Shown in pieces: positions 1 through 12,066 of a stretch of DNA of 64,000 nucleotides. A model generated the notes under the pieces. The model did no database searches. It saw nothing but the letters and a program-made list of their open reading frames with translations, and was not told the origin of the DNA. Every line of letters begins with the position of its first letter. The stretch's first letter is position 1. The stretch is taken from contig VXCM01000215.1 of the NCBI GenBank assembly GCA_014773175.1, positions 72,105 to 136,104 of the forward strand. The letters run 5' to 3'. The translations under genes were made by a program, and so were the position numbers. Source of the stretch: Lucifuga dentata (Eukaryota > Chordata > Actinopteri > Ophidiiformes > Bythitidae).

Positions 1-172
1 CGATCTGTCATAACTCTCCTCACAGGTGCTGAAACTAACTCCATGTTTACTAACCACCTTAGTTCATCTCATTCCTGTCTGTGTTGTTGTTCCTGTCTCC
101 ATGCTCTCATCAACCATCATTTCCGCCACTCCATTTCCATCCTTCTATCTCCATCATTTCTGACCTGCTAAG

Positions 173-1066
173 CTGCAAGAAAGCCCCTTGATGTGGACAA
201 ACACCGTCATGGATCTAGTTCCCCAGGCCTGTACACACCAGGCAGCTCACATCATGACTATTCGCCTGATTACAGCTCATCAGAGCCCAAAAGGAGCAGA
301 TACCCGAGACAGGATCCAATAGCACCACACAGCCGCTCCAGATACCCTGAGCACTACCTAGGAGCAGAGGGAGGGCGTAGCAGGCATGCAGATCCGTATC
401 CAGAGCACCTGCTGCCCCCCAGAGGCAAACATGGGGACAGGAATCAAGATTATGAACATACGGAGACTGGCAGGGCCAAGAGCCCATGGGAGGAGGACAC
501 AGAAAGAGCGATGAGGAGGAAGGAGAGACCAGCCAGACCACTTCCACCATACAGCCCAAAAGAGAGAGACAAGGCCCGGGACAGAGAAAGAGACCGGCAG
601 TGTGACCAGGACAGAGGCAGAAACCTGGAATGGGAGAGGCATGCAGAAAATGACCGAAGGAGAGACCGGGAGCAGAGCCCTCGGTGGACAGGAGGAAGAG
701 ATGGGGAGAGATCCAGAGAAAGAGCACTGAGTGGAGACAGATACAGAGAGGACAGGCAGAGACAGAAAGACAGAGATAGACAACAAGCGAGAACCAGGAG
801 CAGGGACAGACTTGAAGAGGACTTTTTGGAGCATTTGCCAGCCCACAGCAGGGACCGGCTAAGGGGCAGTAAGTCCTCCTGGGAGGAGGAAGAGGATCAC
901 AATGAGAGGGAAAGGAGGGCCAGGGGCCGGCAGCGTATCCACTCTGGCCCCGAGGAGGTGTTTGAGGAGCACGGGAGCAAAGAAGGGAGAGGAGAATTCA
1001 GGGAGTTCTTGGACCCTCGACAAGGGGAGGGTCCTGGCAGTCATACTCACTCCATCGGAGAGACAG
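173..1066 (+). CDS. ccdc50: ccdc50 long Arg/Glu/Asp-rich cassette exon
   Basis: This exon encodes about 298 residues dominated by Arg, Asp, Glu, Ser and Gln, with many RDRE, RSRD and RERD runs. It corresponds to the optional long exon of human isoform CCDC50-L, which is about 176 residues. The acceptor is chosen as AG at 171-172 after a pyrimidine-rich tract; an in-frame TAA at 169-171 excludes readthrough. With this start the exon is 894 nt, phase 1 at both ends, so skipping it keeps the frame, as expected of a cassette. Alternative AGs at 178-179 and 182-183 would break this symmetry. The donor is ACAG/GTACCA at 1066. The open frame continues into the intron to 1296, through a GT microsatellite, and this is not coding. 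Confidence 0.82.
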
Positions 1067-3928
1067 GTACCACCCTGATCCCTCCTCTGGGCTCTGAAGG
1101 GGTGTGTGTGTGTGTGTGTGTATGTAATGTACTTTGGTGTGTATGGGGTTTGCTTCTACGCTGGGTGCTTCAGGTGACGGGTGAACTTATATTGCAATCA
1201 CTAATGAAGACTCATCCGCTTCTTCTTCATCTCCACACTTCTCCTAATGTTAAACTGATGGATGATGAGGGTTTCACAGTAATTTGTGACGACTGATTGT
1301 GATTCTTGTCGTGATGCTTTAAAATAATTGGATTTCATTGCTCTGGTGCTGTGGGACCGATGCTTTGCTCATTGTGACTTTGTTAGTTACCTTATACAAC
1401 AAAATCAGTGCAGTGTGGTGAGACTGAAACATGCTGTGATTTATTTTCTAGTTAAGCAGCTTCATGGTTTTTGATTTGAGCCTCACCTTACATACGTGTT
1501 TAAAGGGCTTCAGGCTGGTGTGCTGGTTGTTTTGTTTTTCTTAAAGCTGTGAAGGTCTTTAAACAAATTGCAATGATGAGCACCAGCGGAAGTGCACTGC
1601 AGCCCCTTGGGGTGCTTTTGGGGATGACTGTCTTTTGTTACCATCTCCAGGTCGCATTGTGCATCGAGGGAGCGGAGCAGTCGTAGCAGAAAATGAGTAC
1701 GGACTTTATGAGGCCACCAAGGGGATGGTAAGACTGGATCTCCGTGAGCAGGAGCTTAAAGATATGGAGGTAGCCAGGAGAATACAGGACGAGGAACTCA
1801 AGGTGAGGAAGAGGAGAACACAAAAGTAGATACACTTGGTATTCTGTAAGAGTAAAACATGTAACCAAAAAAGCGAACATTCATTAAGCGTCTGAGTTAT
1901 GCTGAGAGATCCAAAACATTCCTAATGTGGTTTACATGTACAGATATTAGTATCCAATAACAACCCACAACTATACTTAAGCACTTCTTTTGATGCAGCA
2001 TTGGAGCTTTAGTGTCTTATATTAATTCACAACATGCTGTTAATAAAGGTTAAGCTCTTATGTGCCAGTTAGCATCTGAAGCTAATGCAAAACAGACTTG
2101 GAATCTGATTATTTGATGCAGTAATAGAGCTTAAATGCAGTAAATAGCTTTGGAGCTGGGATGTCAGAAAACTGAAAGTGTTCCATCACATTGGAACACT
2201 GGAACAGAATGTTTCATGCTAGGGAAAATATGACTTTCTGATTTTTTTTTTAAATTAATTTATTTATTTATTTTGTTTGTTTTGTTTCAGGCAAGCAAAA
2301 TGCATATTCGTGCAGCTCAAGTAGCACAGGATGAGGTGAGTGAATACCAAAACTGGAAACTTTTCTTGTTGTGTCTGTCCTCTTTTTTTCATGCTTTCAT
2401 TTCCCTTGCTCAGCCAAATGTCTATCAGACAGGCTTATTTATAGTTTTACAGTCACATAAACCAATGCAAACTCATTTTTGCACAAGATTTACCAGAAAA
2501 AAATGGACATAATAGAGCAGAATAAATAGAATTGCAGATGTTGTAAGTAAAAATACATTGTACAGGAAAAGAAATGTGGTTGATGTGTTCGCCACATATT
2601 GCATCTTGGATAATATGAAAGTTTTTCTGTGGTCATGTATATTATTCGACTGATATGACTGTTTCTGCTGTTCTGGCAGGAAATTGCCCGACTGCTGATG
2701 GAACAAGAGAAAAAGGAGTACAAGAAGAATCGAGAGCGGGAGAAAGACAAGGAACGGGAGAGAGAGAAGGAGAGGTTGGCTATGGAAAGGAGACACCAGG
2801 ATGGAGACTACAGGGTGATTTTCCATAACCACAATCATTATGTTCATTTTTTAAATTCACTTGCAGTTTTTGTAATTTTTCTATCAAGGCTAATCTACAA
2901 GAGTCATAATTTCTTGCTCCACTAATGGAGAGAACAGACCGTTTTGAACAGTTTTCCATTGTTGTTTTTTTTCAGCCAAATTCCGAAGAGGTTGTCCGAC
3001 CCAGAACACGGGAGGATGATCACCAGAGGCAGAGGAACCACAACAAGCCTGCCAGGTACAACAATTATCACTTCTACCTGTATGCCCAAAGATTTCCAGA
3101 GCCGAGAAGCAGCTTGTCACAGTCGGAATCATTACATTGTCTTCCTCTGTCATCTCCTGCGTCTCAGGCCTCCACAGCCTCGTGCACACGACTACGAGAA
3201 TGTGAACTCCAGCTCTGGTTACGTCTACCCAGACAGCCACGTTCCCCCCCGCGCACCCTCTAGACCTGAGGCTGTTTACAAAGGTTTGTCCACGCACCAG
3301 GCTTTCTTTAGGCACAACGTATAGAATGTATGGGTTCATACCAGTGGCTTTACAAATTGCATATTACTTACTTTATTGTCAGCTTTTGTTTTCAGATTTT
3401 ACTGATTTTCACTGAATAATACCCAGATGGTTAAACTGATTTTTTGCTCACATTTTCAGTTGTCATGCATACAAAAAGTGTTGTTTCCTGTGTCAAGAAG
3501 GCACTTTAACTGCAGTTCATAGTTTAAAAAAAAAAAAAAAGNTAAAAAAAAAAAAAAAGGTCTTTTTGTCGTGAGGACAGCTCAGAATAACTTCCCATTT
3601 CTGTTTTTCATTTGATTTAATTTCATTCATTACAATATAAAAATCAGCTTGGCTTAAGTTTGCTTGGGATTTGGTACTATTTAGTCAAAGTGAATTTACA
3701 CTTTAATGCCTTGTGAGCAGGAAACATTTTGAAAACTGTTCCTGGCATCTTACACTCACATGTGGAAAACTATGACCCAATCATCAGCAATATATCAGCA
3801 GAAAATGAAGATACAAATTTCAGTAAAAATATTGCAGTAACCGTTTTGTTTGCAGTGTGATGTATCAAACTGCTGATGAAACCCTTTTGTGCCTCTCTTC
3901 TTTTCTAGGAGCTTATTATAGGCGGTGA
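173..3928 (+). CDS. ccdc50: ccdc50, 3' part (seven coding exons to the stop)
   Basis: CCDC50 (Ymer) is a cytoplasmic coiled-coil adaptor that binds ubiquitin chains and tunes NF-kB, EGFR and RIG-I-like receptor signalling. Joined exons: 173-1066, 1651-1802, 2291-2335, 2680-2814, 2976-3055, 3168-3283 and 3909-3928. All borders are AG/GT. The phases agree across every junction and give 480 codons including TGA at 3926-3928. The best anchor is the block MHIRAAQVAQDE followed by EIARLLMEQEKKEYKK, nearly identical to the vertebrate CCDC50 core as I remember it. Two MIU-type ubiquitin-binding helices are visible: DMEVARRIQDEEL (exon at 1651) and QDEEIARLLMEQEKKEY (exons at 2291 and 2680). The tail keeps the PARPP proline patch and has a YENV tyrosine motif. 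The N-terminal exons lie upstream of the window. The gene identity is firm; untranslated ends and isoform use are inferred. Confidence 0.9.
1067..1650 (+). other. ccdc50 intron after the cassette exon
   Basis: The intron runs from GTACCA to CTCCAG. It begins with a short (GT)n tract at about 1101-1122. I see nothing else in it. Confidence 0.8.
1651..1802 (+). CDS. ccdc50: ccdc50 exon with first MIU helix
   Basis: The acceptor ends in CTCCAG and the donor is AAG/GTGAGG. The exon enters in phase 1 and leaves in phase 0. It encodes a segment ending in DMEVARRIQDEELK, which aligns with the human motif AEIARKLQEEEL. Ile replaces the usual central Leu in the ubiquitin-contacting face. Confidence 0.88.
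1803..2290 (+). other. ccdc50 intron
   Basis: AT-rich intron bounded by GTGAGG and TTTCAG, with a T-rich 3' end. No element recognised. Confidence 0.8.
2291..2335 (+). CDS. ccdc50: ccdc50 15-codon micro-exon
   Basis: The exon is 45 nt, phase 0 at both ends, preceded by a T-rich tract and TTTCAG and followed by GTGAGT. It encodes ASKMHIRAAQVAQDE, the strongly conserved lead-in to the second ubiquitin-binding helix. It is too short for simple ORF detection; the splice signals and conservation support it. Confidence 0.9.
2336..2679 (+). other. ccdc50 intron
   Basis: Intron bounded by GTGAGT and TGGCAG. No element recognised. Confidence 0.8.
2680..2814 (+). CDS. ccdc50: ccdc50 exon with second MIU and charged coiled coil
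   Basis: The exon is 135 nt (45 codons), phase 0 at both ends. It follows TTCTGGCAG and ends AGG/GTGATT. The product starts EIARLLMEQEKKEYKKNRE, the most conserved block of the family, and continues as a single long Arg/Lys/Glu helix. Confidence 0.9.
2976..3055 (+). CDS. ccdc50: ccdc50 exon in the basic C-terminal region
   Basis: The exon is 80 nt, phase 0 to phase 2, with acceptor TTTTTTTTCAG and donor CCAG/GTACAA. It encodes a hydrophilic stretch with TREDDHQRQRNHNKPA. The PAR sequence completed at the junction aligns with the human RPARPPPP patch. Confidence 0.82.
3168..3283 (+). CDS. ccdc50: ccdc50 penultimate coding exon (YENV motif)
   Basis: The acceptor is GTCTCAG and the donor AAAG/GTTTGT; phase 2 to phase 1. 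It encodes PPQPRAHDYENVNSSSGYVY and onward to AVYKG. YENV fits a Grb2-type SH2 ligand (pYxN). CCDC50 is known to be tyrosine-phosphorylated after EGF; use of this particular site is inference. Confidence 0.8.
3284..3908 (+). other. ccdc50 last intron, with an assembly join
   Basis: Intron bounded by GTTTGT and TTCTAG. It contains the single N at 3542, flanked by two copies of a 17-nt poly(A) block (3525-3541 and 3543-3559). Nothing else is recognised. Confidence 0.78.
3909..3928 (+). CDS. ccdc50: ccdc50 terminal coding micro-exon and stop
   Basis: The acceptor TTCTTTTCTAG is followed by 20 nt. Joined in phase 1 they give G-A-Y-Y-R-R and TGA. The tail resembles the short aromatic/basic end of human CCDC50 (KGFHYKH). 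It is much too short to find without splicing logic, but frame, splice site and tail character all agree. Confidence 0.78.
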
Positions 3929-6252
3929 CTCGGGCTCTCTGATGTCCAGACATGCTGTCAGTTCTCTCATTTTTTTAAATTCATCTTTTTTTTTTATCCA
4001 TCCATTCACACTCTGCAGACCAAAAGCCTTGGGACAATCTAATGAGTTTGTGAAGGTATTTTAAATCCCTCCAAAGTTGGCTCAGAGTTTCAAAAATGGG
4101 TGTCAATGAGTGCTGGAACCACATGATCTTTATTTTGTTATTTGTAAATTGGCATTAAACATGTTGTTATTCCTTTACTGAATCAGTAACAAGAAAAATG
4201 AAAGAGCAGCTTTGTGACAAACTCCCACAGTTCTTGGCTGTTGAAGTAGAGGAACAGGATCTTGTTTTGCTGTGGTCGTCACCGTCCAGTCTGGATCTTA
4301 TCATTAAGTGCTGAAAGCCTCTGCTGGATAAAAACCAAGATATCCCAAATTCTTCATCGTTGTTTGTGTGAGGTGTTACAGGCCCCATCCATGTGCCACA
4401 CAGCCAACAACTGTTGAGGGATATATTTCTGTTCTGTATTCACTTAAAACAAAAAGTTAGCCTTTATCAAGATGCTGGTTGCTTTGTTGTTCATGTTTGC
4501 AAGCGTTTCCAGTCCAGAGGAGCTGGAGCTTTGTGATCTGTGGAACTTAATTGGCTGCAACTGTTCCCGCTCGCAAGGGGCTCGTTTTGTCCTCATTGCC
4601 CTTAGAAAGCAAATGTCTGATTGGCATTATGTGTATGATTCACTGTTTGTATGTGCATGCTTACTGAAAGTGTACCACTGTGTACATGCATTTCACATTT
4701 GTATCAACAGTATCTGGCTCCTGCTATATTGTCAGAAAGGGCTAAAGCCATGAAAAGTCAATAATCTTCTCTTTGCTAGCTATGATACGGCTGTAAAATA
4801 TCACATTTCTGCCAGTGTTTTATATCAGCTTATTTATAAACAAAATAGTTTGCTCACATTACTAAGCCCATAAAAATGAAGCAGCACCAAAATGGAATGC
4901 ATGTACATTGCTTGTCTGTCAAACCACGACTTATATGTGTGCTAAATGCACACACCTTGTATGATTTAAATATTTGCTTTTTTTATTTTTATTTAAATGA
5001 ATAGCAGTTTTTAAATGTTTTATTTGTGCTTCCAAATCATTCTTGCTCATTCTGGTAAATACAAGATTTCGTACATCCTGCCTCATACCAGTTAACATTC
5101 ATTATTCAGAAAGGGAGCTTTGTATTTTGTACAACATTTTGTTAAATTTCCCTCAGTTTGTTCTCTGAGCTTTCCTGCTGTCACTTCCAGCCCTTTTCTT
5201 TTTGTCCCACTCAAAGGCAGCCATCACTTCCTGTCTGCAGGAAAAGCAAACATTCCCACAATAGAAATGCATCTGAATGTGGGATAATTTAGCTGGGAAT
5301 ACTGACAACTAGAATTCTGCTCAAAGGGACCTTTTTTATAAGCATGTTAATTTCTCCATATCAGTTGTTTCTGTTCATATTGAATAATGGTGGCTAGTGA
5401 CAAATGGAGAGCAGTTTTGAGTTTAATGAATTTAAATTTAATATCAGTGGCCAAAAGAAATTCTTTAAACATAAATAAGCATCACTCTAATTATGAAGCA
5501 GCCTCCAAAATTCCAATTCAGAGGATGTTTGAATTTGAGTCTTGACGTGTGAGATGTTTGAATTTCTGAAGAGTTGCAGGTTTGACTGTGTTAGGTGTTC
5601 TTACATCTATGATATGTGCTACTTGTTGACAGAATGGGATTTGTGCCATATGTATTTTTTTTTTCTTACACAGGACTTGAAAATAGTATAATATTAGATT
5701 AAAATGGATGTGGTTGTAGCAGAGCTACCACACCCCATCAAGGTGGTATTCATAAGTTATTGTTTGATGAGGGCACCACCTTGTGGACATGGTGACAATT
5801 GAAGGTACAATGTTGATGTGATCAGGATGTCTTGGTGTAGTGGTGACATTACTGTGGATCTGATTGCTGTCCACACTCAAAAGTGAGTGTCAAGATTTCT
5901 AATTTTGTTTAATCCAGGGCTTGTATGCAATCTACCAATCATGAATCAACACATGCATTGGTACTTACTGTAAAAGCATCTTTTTTAAGTAATATGAATA
6001 AACAGGTTGCTTATATCTTTAGCATCTCAAATGTAATAAACTATATCATGAAATCATTAATGAAGTTACGGTTTCTTGAAACAAGAGGTTTATTCAGCGT
6101 TTGAGTGTCAGATCGGTCCATCATATTCACAGTTGTTCAATTTCTTCTGCATGTTACCCTCTTGTCATTATGTCATTTAACCATTTACCACATGACATGT
6201 TTCAACTGTCCCATGTGGGAGGTAACTGGCCACAGCAGCTATAAGCTTCATC
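3929..6252 (+). other. probable ccdc50 3' UTR and downstream DNA
   Basis: This AT-rich DNA follows the ccdc50 stop. AATAAA hexamers near 5997-6002 and 7024-7029 are candidate poly(A) signals, and vertebrate CCDC50 has a long 3' UTR. Where the transcript ends cannot be decided from sequence. The 93-codon open frame at 4472-4753 has no recognisable domain and is not called a gene. Confidence 0.45.
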
Positions 6253-6670
6253 TTAAAGGGGAACTCACCAACTGTACATATCAAATTCAGCTTATTGATC
6301 ATGGGGAACACAATTCAGCATGTTAAAAACTCTATAAAGCTTTTGTGAAATTTGAAAAGTCTGGGGAACTGACCTTTATAACATCATACTGGTTACTTCC
6401 TGTTGGTGTTCAAGATGACAGGTTTGAAAAGTAAAGCAGCTCCTTGAAGTTGGATTTGCTAAAATGTTATAGGAGTGGCTTGATTGGATTTTTAATTCTT
6501 TAGTTTTGCAGTTTTCAGCACTGATATAAACTAACTCATATGATGTCATAGAGGTCCATTTCCCTGCCTTTGTGTATCTCTAATTTCAGAAAAGCTTTGA
6601 TACAGTTAATGTTCCCATGGCCAGTAAACTGAATTTAATGTGTAAAAAATTGGGTGGAGTCCCCCTTTAA
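6253..6670. mobile_element. non-autonomous DNA transposon (MITE) with TTAAAGGGG ends
   Basis: The left end reads TTAAAGGGGAACTCACC. The reverse complement of the right end reads TTAAAGGGGGACTCCACCC, so the 418-bp segment has terminal inverted repeats of about 17 bp. Both ends begin with TTAA, which may be the target duplication. No coding capacity. Short elements with this kind of end are common in fish genomes; the superfamily is not assigned. Confidence 0.65.
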
Positions 6671-7347
6671 GGTCCATATGCAATAGATTCTTCCAGCAAC
6701 TTAAAGTAGCTCTTATTGGAACAAATCTGCACAACAAATGCAACAATAGATGTTAATGTAATTGTAGCAATGTTAGCTTACACCCTGCTACATATTCCAT
6801 AAGTTTGCTCACCTGTAGCATTGACCTCAGCAGTAACAGACCAAACAAACCAGTTAAAAAAAAACCTGTTCTAACTCTGGACCTCCAGCTGTTTACATGT
6901 ACAAATATTTACTGTAGTTAATCAAACCACAAGACTTAGCTGAGTTACTTCCAGATATATGAAGTACATTTTGTGATTTTGTAACATAGTGCACACTGTA
7001 ATTGACTCAGTGTAAACATTTTTTAATAAATCATGCCACTCTGCTGTCACAGAAAGTACACGGTTACACCCATCATGAATCTGCGCAGAGGAGGAGGAGC
7101 TGGTTCACCAACATAGCTGACATACTGATGGCTCGTCTGCATGTGGCAACACCACTGCCATGCCCTCTGTGGGTATGATGGGTTATGTCACAACCAGTGA
7201 CTGGAAGCTATCAGACTGCTGAAGGTGGATTTAAAAGCTGTAAAATCAGGCAGGAGAGCAGGAAGCCACAAAGCAGGGTCACTGAGTTTATCAGGAGGAA
7301 AACCTGGAGGCCCTTCAAACCTAGAACATGATCTGATATTTTAAAAA

Positions 7348-7480
7348 TCTGTTCCGGGTTATCCAGCAAACCTGGTTTTTTGTTTTTTTTTTTGTTTTGT
7401 TTTGTTTTTTGGANTCTGTTCCGGGTTATCCAGCAAACCTGGTTTTTTGTTTTTTTTTTTGTTTTGTTTTGTTTTTTGGA
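7348..7480. repeat. 66-bp exact direct duplication around a single N (assembly artefact)
   Basis: Positions 7348-7413 and 7415-7480 are identical, separated by one N at 7414. The unit starts TCTGTTCCGGG and ends in TTTG-rich sequence. An exact copy adjoining a one-base gap is what unmerged overlapping contig ends produce. Confidence 0.9.
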
Positions 7481-8460
7481 GCACTCCTCAGTTTCCTATG
7501 GCTGGTGGATGTCAAAACCAGCTGCCAAAATGCTTTCAGAGTAAACCCTACTCTGAGTAGGCCTAAACCTTACAGGATTTGGCTCGATGCCAACTTATGC
7601 ACCTTTTGAGCTCACCACTGTTTTAGGCCTTCCTGTTCATCCTCCTGCCTGCAGAAATGATGATAAAACTAAGCAAACACAAACATTTTTCAGAGTCAAT
7701 ACCTCTCTTCGCAACAACCTGAGAGCGACACACTTCATGCAAACTCCATCTTGCCAGATCCTGTTTGGTCATTGACATGCACATTACACACACGACCAGA
7801 AACAATGACTGAAATTCTTGAGTGAAGAAATTCCCAGGCAAAGTTTCCAGCTATGCGGGCAACAGAAGTGTTTGTGAAAATACCCTAAAAAGAGAAACTA
7901 AGTTACTGTGTTGTACATCAATAATTTTACAGTTATATATGGGTGAAAATATGAGCTCATCAGCATGTATCTTTATGCAGTGGATCTTTATTACAACAAG
8001 AGTTAGTTCACAAGAGCAGACAAGTATTTATTCATGTTCAGGCTACAGATATGTTAGCTGATAAATCTGGATCATCATATCTCCTCAGTTATCCTTAAAA
8101 ACATGCTGTAGCAGAAAGAATCATACACCAGCCAGCTGCAGCAGGTGTGTGAGCATGTAAAGCTGACAGGGAACATTTCATGCATCAGAAATCTTCTTAA
8201 TAGTTTGGTGACTAATTTCACAAACAAATAATGCCCAAGAAAAGAAGAAGATATAACTCAGCTCACCTGTCATGATTGATCCTGTCATAGAAGCTTGGGT
8301 ATTCTGCTGTCTTCTTAGTCGTGATAGTGAGTTAAAAGTGAACTGAGTGTTGTTCCCTGTCTTACCTTTGAGGTAAAAAGATGAGTGCAGCTGTCTATCA
8401 ACTAGAGCATGCCGTGTTGAGACATGGAGAGGAAGCACACCCATCAGCAAACCTGTGCTC

Positions 8461-8591
8461 CACCCCCTTATTAGAGAGAGAGAGAGAGAGAGAGAATTAC
8501 CAGTCCATAAGTTTCTGCAGGTTTANCACCCCCTTATTAGAGAGAGAGAGAGAGAGAGAGAATTACCAGTCCATAAGTTTCTGCAGGTTTA
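8461..8591. repeat. 65-bp exact direct duplication around a single N (assembly artefact)
   Basis: Positions 8461-8525 and 8527-8591 are identical, including the same 22-nt (AG)n tract. One N at 8526 separates them. The true sequence is probably one copy. Confidence 0.9.
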
Positions 8592-10728
8592 GTGTCTGTA
8601 TGTAAATTTGACATAAATTTGACAAACTTTTAGCACAGTCTCCTTCAAATCAACCTGCAACTGTCAAAGCCGTTCACATTAGTCAGCTTTATACAACCCT
8701 TTGAATGTGTTTTCTGTCTCTGTTTCTCTTTCTCAGCCTGATAAAGCCCGGGGCACATCTTCAGGAAAAACCGGTAGAGGTAGTCAGAGAACTATTTAGT
8801 CAGACACCAAATTGATCCCGCCTATAAAAGAGAAAAGACAAACTGTCTTTTTTTTTTTTTATTGAAGGGAATCATTTCAGGCAGATCAAAATGTGAAAAT
8901 GAATTTTAGAATTACAGATTACACTGATTGATAGTTACACTGAATACTTCTTAATGGCTTAATATGAAATTTTAAAAAAAGCTTGAGTAAGATAATATCT
9001 CAGATGTTATGTCAACACCACACTTCCAGTTTGGCTATTTATTCTGAGTGCTTTCTGTCTCTGTGTGAAGTACTAATCCTGCTCTGACAGGATTGCATCA
9101 GCAGATCTTTTTCTGCCACACCTCAATGACACCTTCTACTCCTCAATCAACAACAACAACTAGTTATTACCAGGTGTGGTATGAGGAAAGTAAACGTGTT
9201 AAACTCAGGCTTTGTCCTCTAATAAACTTTGATCACATCATAATAAGGAGGCCTGCTATTGCACTGATAAAGCTGCTATTTTGTTCATATTTGTGGTTGC
9301 ACGCATGATAATCATCTTACACTTTTTAAGTACCACTGCTCAGGATTTTAGAGAGGAGCTGCAGAAAGAGGTTGAATTCTACCATGTAGGTTGAGAGCCT
9401 AAACAAGCAAACATTCCCATCATGGGGCGTAAAAATTAAGCAGGCCGTTTGGCCCAGGGCGCTGAGTGCTGTGCCTGGTGCAGGAATGACATCAGACTGG
9501 TTTGGAGCAGCGCTAAGACCCATATGTGCTGGGAGTCAACCCTTTCATGTGTGCCAAGGCAATCCTCAGGTGCTTTGTCTAAGCTTGTACAAAAGGAGAC
9601 ACTATCACAAGTTTTTTTTCAAATCATGTAACAATTAAAGTGGCACTTAATGATCCGATAACTGAAACAGAAAACAGACTGTATGAGGAGTATTATAGGG
9701 ATGTTGCTTTGACTTATTCTTTAAAATGACACACAGATACACAATAAATTGCTTGATTAATTTAGTTCTTTATAAACAGATCCACAGCAGCATTTAATTG
9801 TTAAATCTTTATTAACGCCTTGCTTTTTCCACCAATTGTAATTGGTAATGAATGAGCCACAGTATGAATATGTTCAACAGATAATCCAAGTAGAAATGTT
9901 TGATGCTACATTATAAATATTCCTGTGTAGTAAGCAGTCAAATGTATTTTACACACCCAGGGTTTGATAAGGCAGCAGGGGTGGAAAAAACCAGCACACA
10001 GGTGTCAGTGTCCTCACGACACCTATTCTTGTGGGTGTCTTGCTCAGAATGACCACTAGGTGGCTCTTTTATGCATAATTTGTGAGGTGTGATGCTGCAG
10101 CTTGACATAAATCTCTCATCAGGGCATGAAAGAGCTGTGAAAAAGTTTTGTTTGTTTTTTTGCTTTATTTTGTTTGTTTGTTTGTTTTTTACAGTATTTG
10201 AGATCACTGAAGATTTGAGGCTTTTGACTCACCTACAGTGTTTAGTTTTACTTAAAGGTTTGGCTGAGGTCCGCTTTGAGAATTTCTTTACTTTTTAGAG
10301 TGACTTAGTTTTTGTTCTTATGACACAATTCCAAGACACCATGGAAAGGCCTGAGACTTTAGCCTATTTTCAATTCCTCCTGAAACTCAGCAGCTTGACT
10401 AATGAAAACATTTGGGCCCTAATTAGCTCTAATGGCTGCTCTTCCCAGAACAGTGCTCACACTGTAGCTCCGCCCTGAATGGATGCCTCTTCCTGTGGTG
10501 TGATGAAGGAGAATACAGTATATGCAGCACTTCTGCTGATAGATGAATCCTGAAAACCCCTCCCTATAGGAAGAAAAGTCAGCGAAAGTAACAGAGAATT
10601 CTAATCCTAATCTATCAGTAACGCAATATTGTCCAACTAATATGTTTACCAGGGAACTTCAGTTGAACTTAAACTTGAGTTGTGCAGAAAGTCATGATTA
10701 AGATTTTAGAAGGCAGACACTATAGAAA

Positions 10729-10732
<4 letters not shown>

Positions 10733-10769
<37 letters not shown>
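10733..10769. repeat. (CT)n microsatellite
   Basis: A pure CT tract followed by CTCCT variants, in intergenic DNA. Confidence 0.95.
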
Positions 10770-10773
<4 letters not shown>

Positions 10774-12066
10774 CCTCTCCCTCTGTGTGTGTTCAGTAAT
10801 TCAAATTCTGATAAACAGGTTTGTAGTTCACACTAAACACTTTTTTGCTGAAGCCTGCCAACATTAGGTGACATCTCTGCAATACATTTGACTTTAATAT
10901 GCCACATCAATGAAAAGGTCTAAGGCTTTGTGTCTTTACTATATCAATATTATAATATTTCTTATACTATAATACTGTATTTTTTCAGAGTGCTGGAATT
11001 AAGCTTTGTTAAGATTTCATTAATATATGTATCATTACTCAAGCACCTTAGGGTTTTTGAAGTAATCTGCACTTTGTGTGGTATTGTGGTCTTTCATAAT
11101 ACTCTGAGAAACAGATTTGCTATTATTATAATACAAGTGAAGTTAGCGACCTGTAATTATCATTCTAAATCCTTCATCTGAGGCCAACATATTGTAATGT
11201 AGTGTCATCACTTCCCTGTTTGAATCACAGGCACGAAGACAGTCCTACTCAGTGTTACAGATCAAGTTATACACTTTGACATGACAAATAAATCTCACTG
11301 TAACTTAACCAGATGGTTATAAATTTAGTTCACTTTTCTTACTTATCAAAAAATTAATTTTCCTAATTTTACTAGTGCTTGGGACGTATACACGTACACT
11401 TTCCCTGATATTGTCATCATTATTTGATACTGCTGGTCGACACAATGGGAATTTTCTGGAAGTGTGCGTCAAGTCAATTTTTAAGGCAACAGTAAACAAT
11501 AGAGGTGAAAGGAAACAGTGCCAGATATGGTCAACTGACCTGAAATTCACTGCGTGAATGTTTCTGTATAGTTTCATTCTGTTCAAATGGTGAATGTGGC
11601 TGAAATTGCAGAGAAGTGCTGTGACTGAGGCAGGAAAGGGTGGACACTGATCTGAGCTAACAGCCAAATGCAGAGTGTTTACAGACTGGCATTCCTTTGA
11701 CCAAACATGGTGAAATAATTGCATAATTGCCAGGGTACAAATTAGGACAATGTTTCTGCACAAAAACATGCATATTATTGAGGAATGGAATGACAATTGA
11801 GCATGTTAGCCTCACTTGCCCAGCTGAAAGACTTCCTCTGTTGATCTTTTTTATCATATTTTTTTCTCATTTGTGTTGCTGTTGTTATATTGTCTGCTAT
11901 TTGTATGAATCTCCTTATGCTAACATAAGGGTTGTCAAACCCTTATGGCTGTCAAACTTTTTGAACTAAATACCACCTTTATAAGAGCAACATCTGCATA
12001 ATTTCAATACAACAGCCCAGCAATAAACATTAATTTTATGAACCAGTATTTTATAGCATTTGATTA

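Noticed and set aside
215..846. Long minus-strand open frames across the ccdc50 cassette exon
   Set aside because: They are antisense shadows of purine-rich coding DNA, which rarely contains stops on the reverse strand. No domain or splice logic.
4472..4753. 93-codon frame with a hydrophobic start, possible small secreted protein
   Set aside because: It lies in probable ccdc50 3' UTR. No plausible mature peptide, no conservation recognised, and no uts2b, ostn or tmem207 signature, although those were considered because of synteny.
7397..8605. ORFs with an X and repeated peptides at 7397-7609 and 8381-8605
   Set aside because: They run across single Ns with artefactual duplications.
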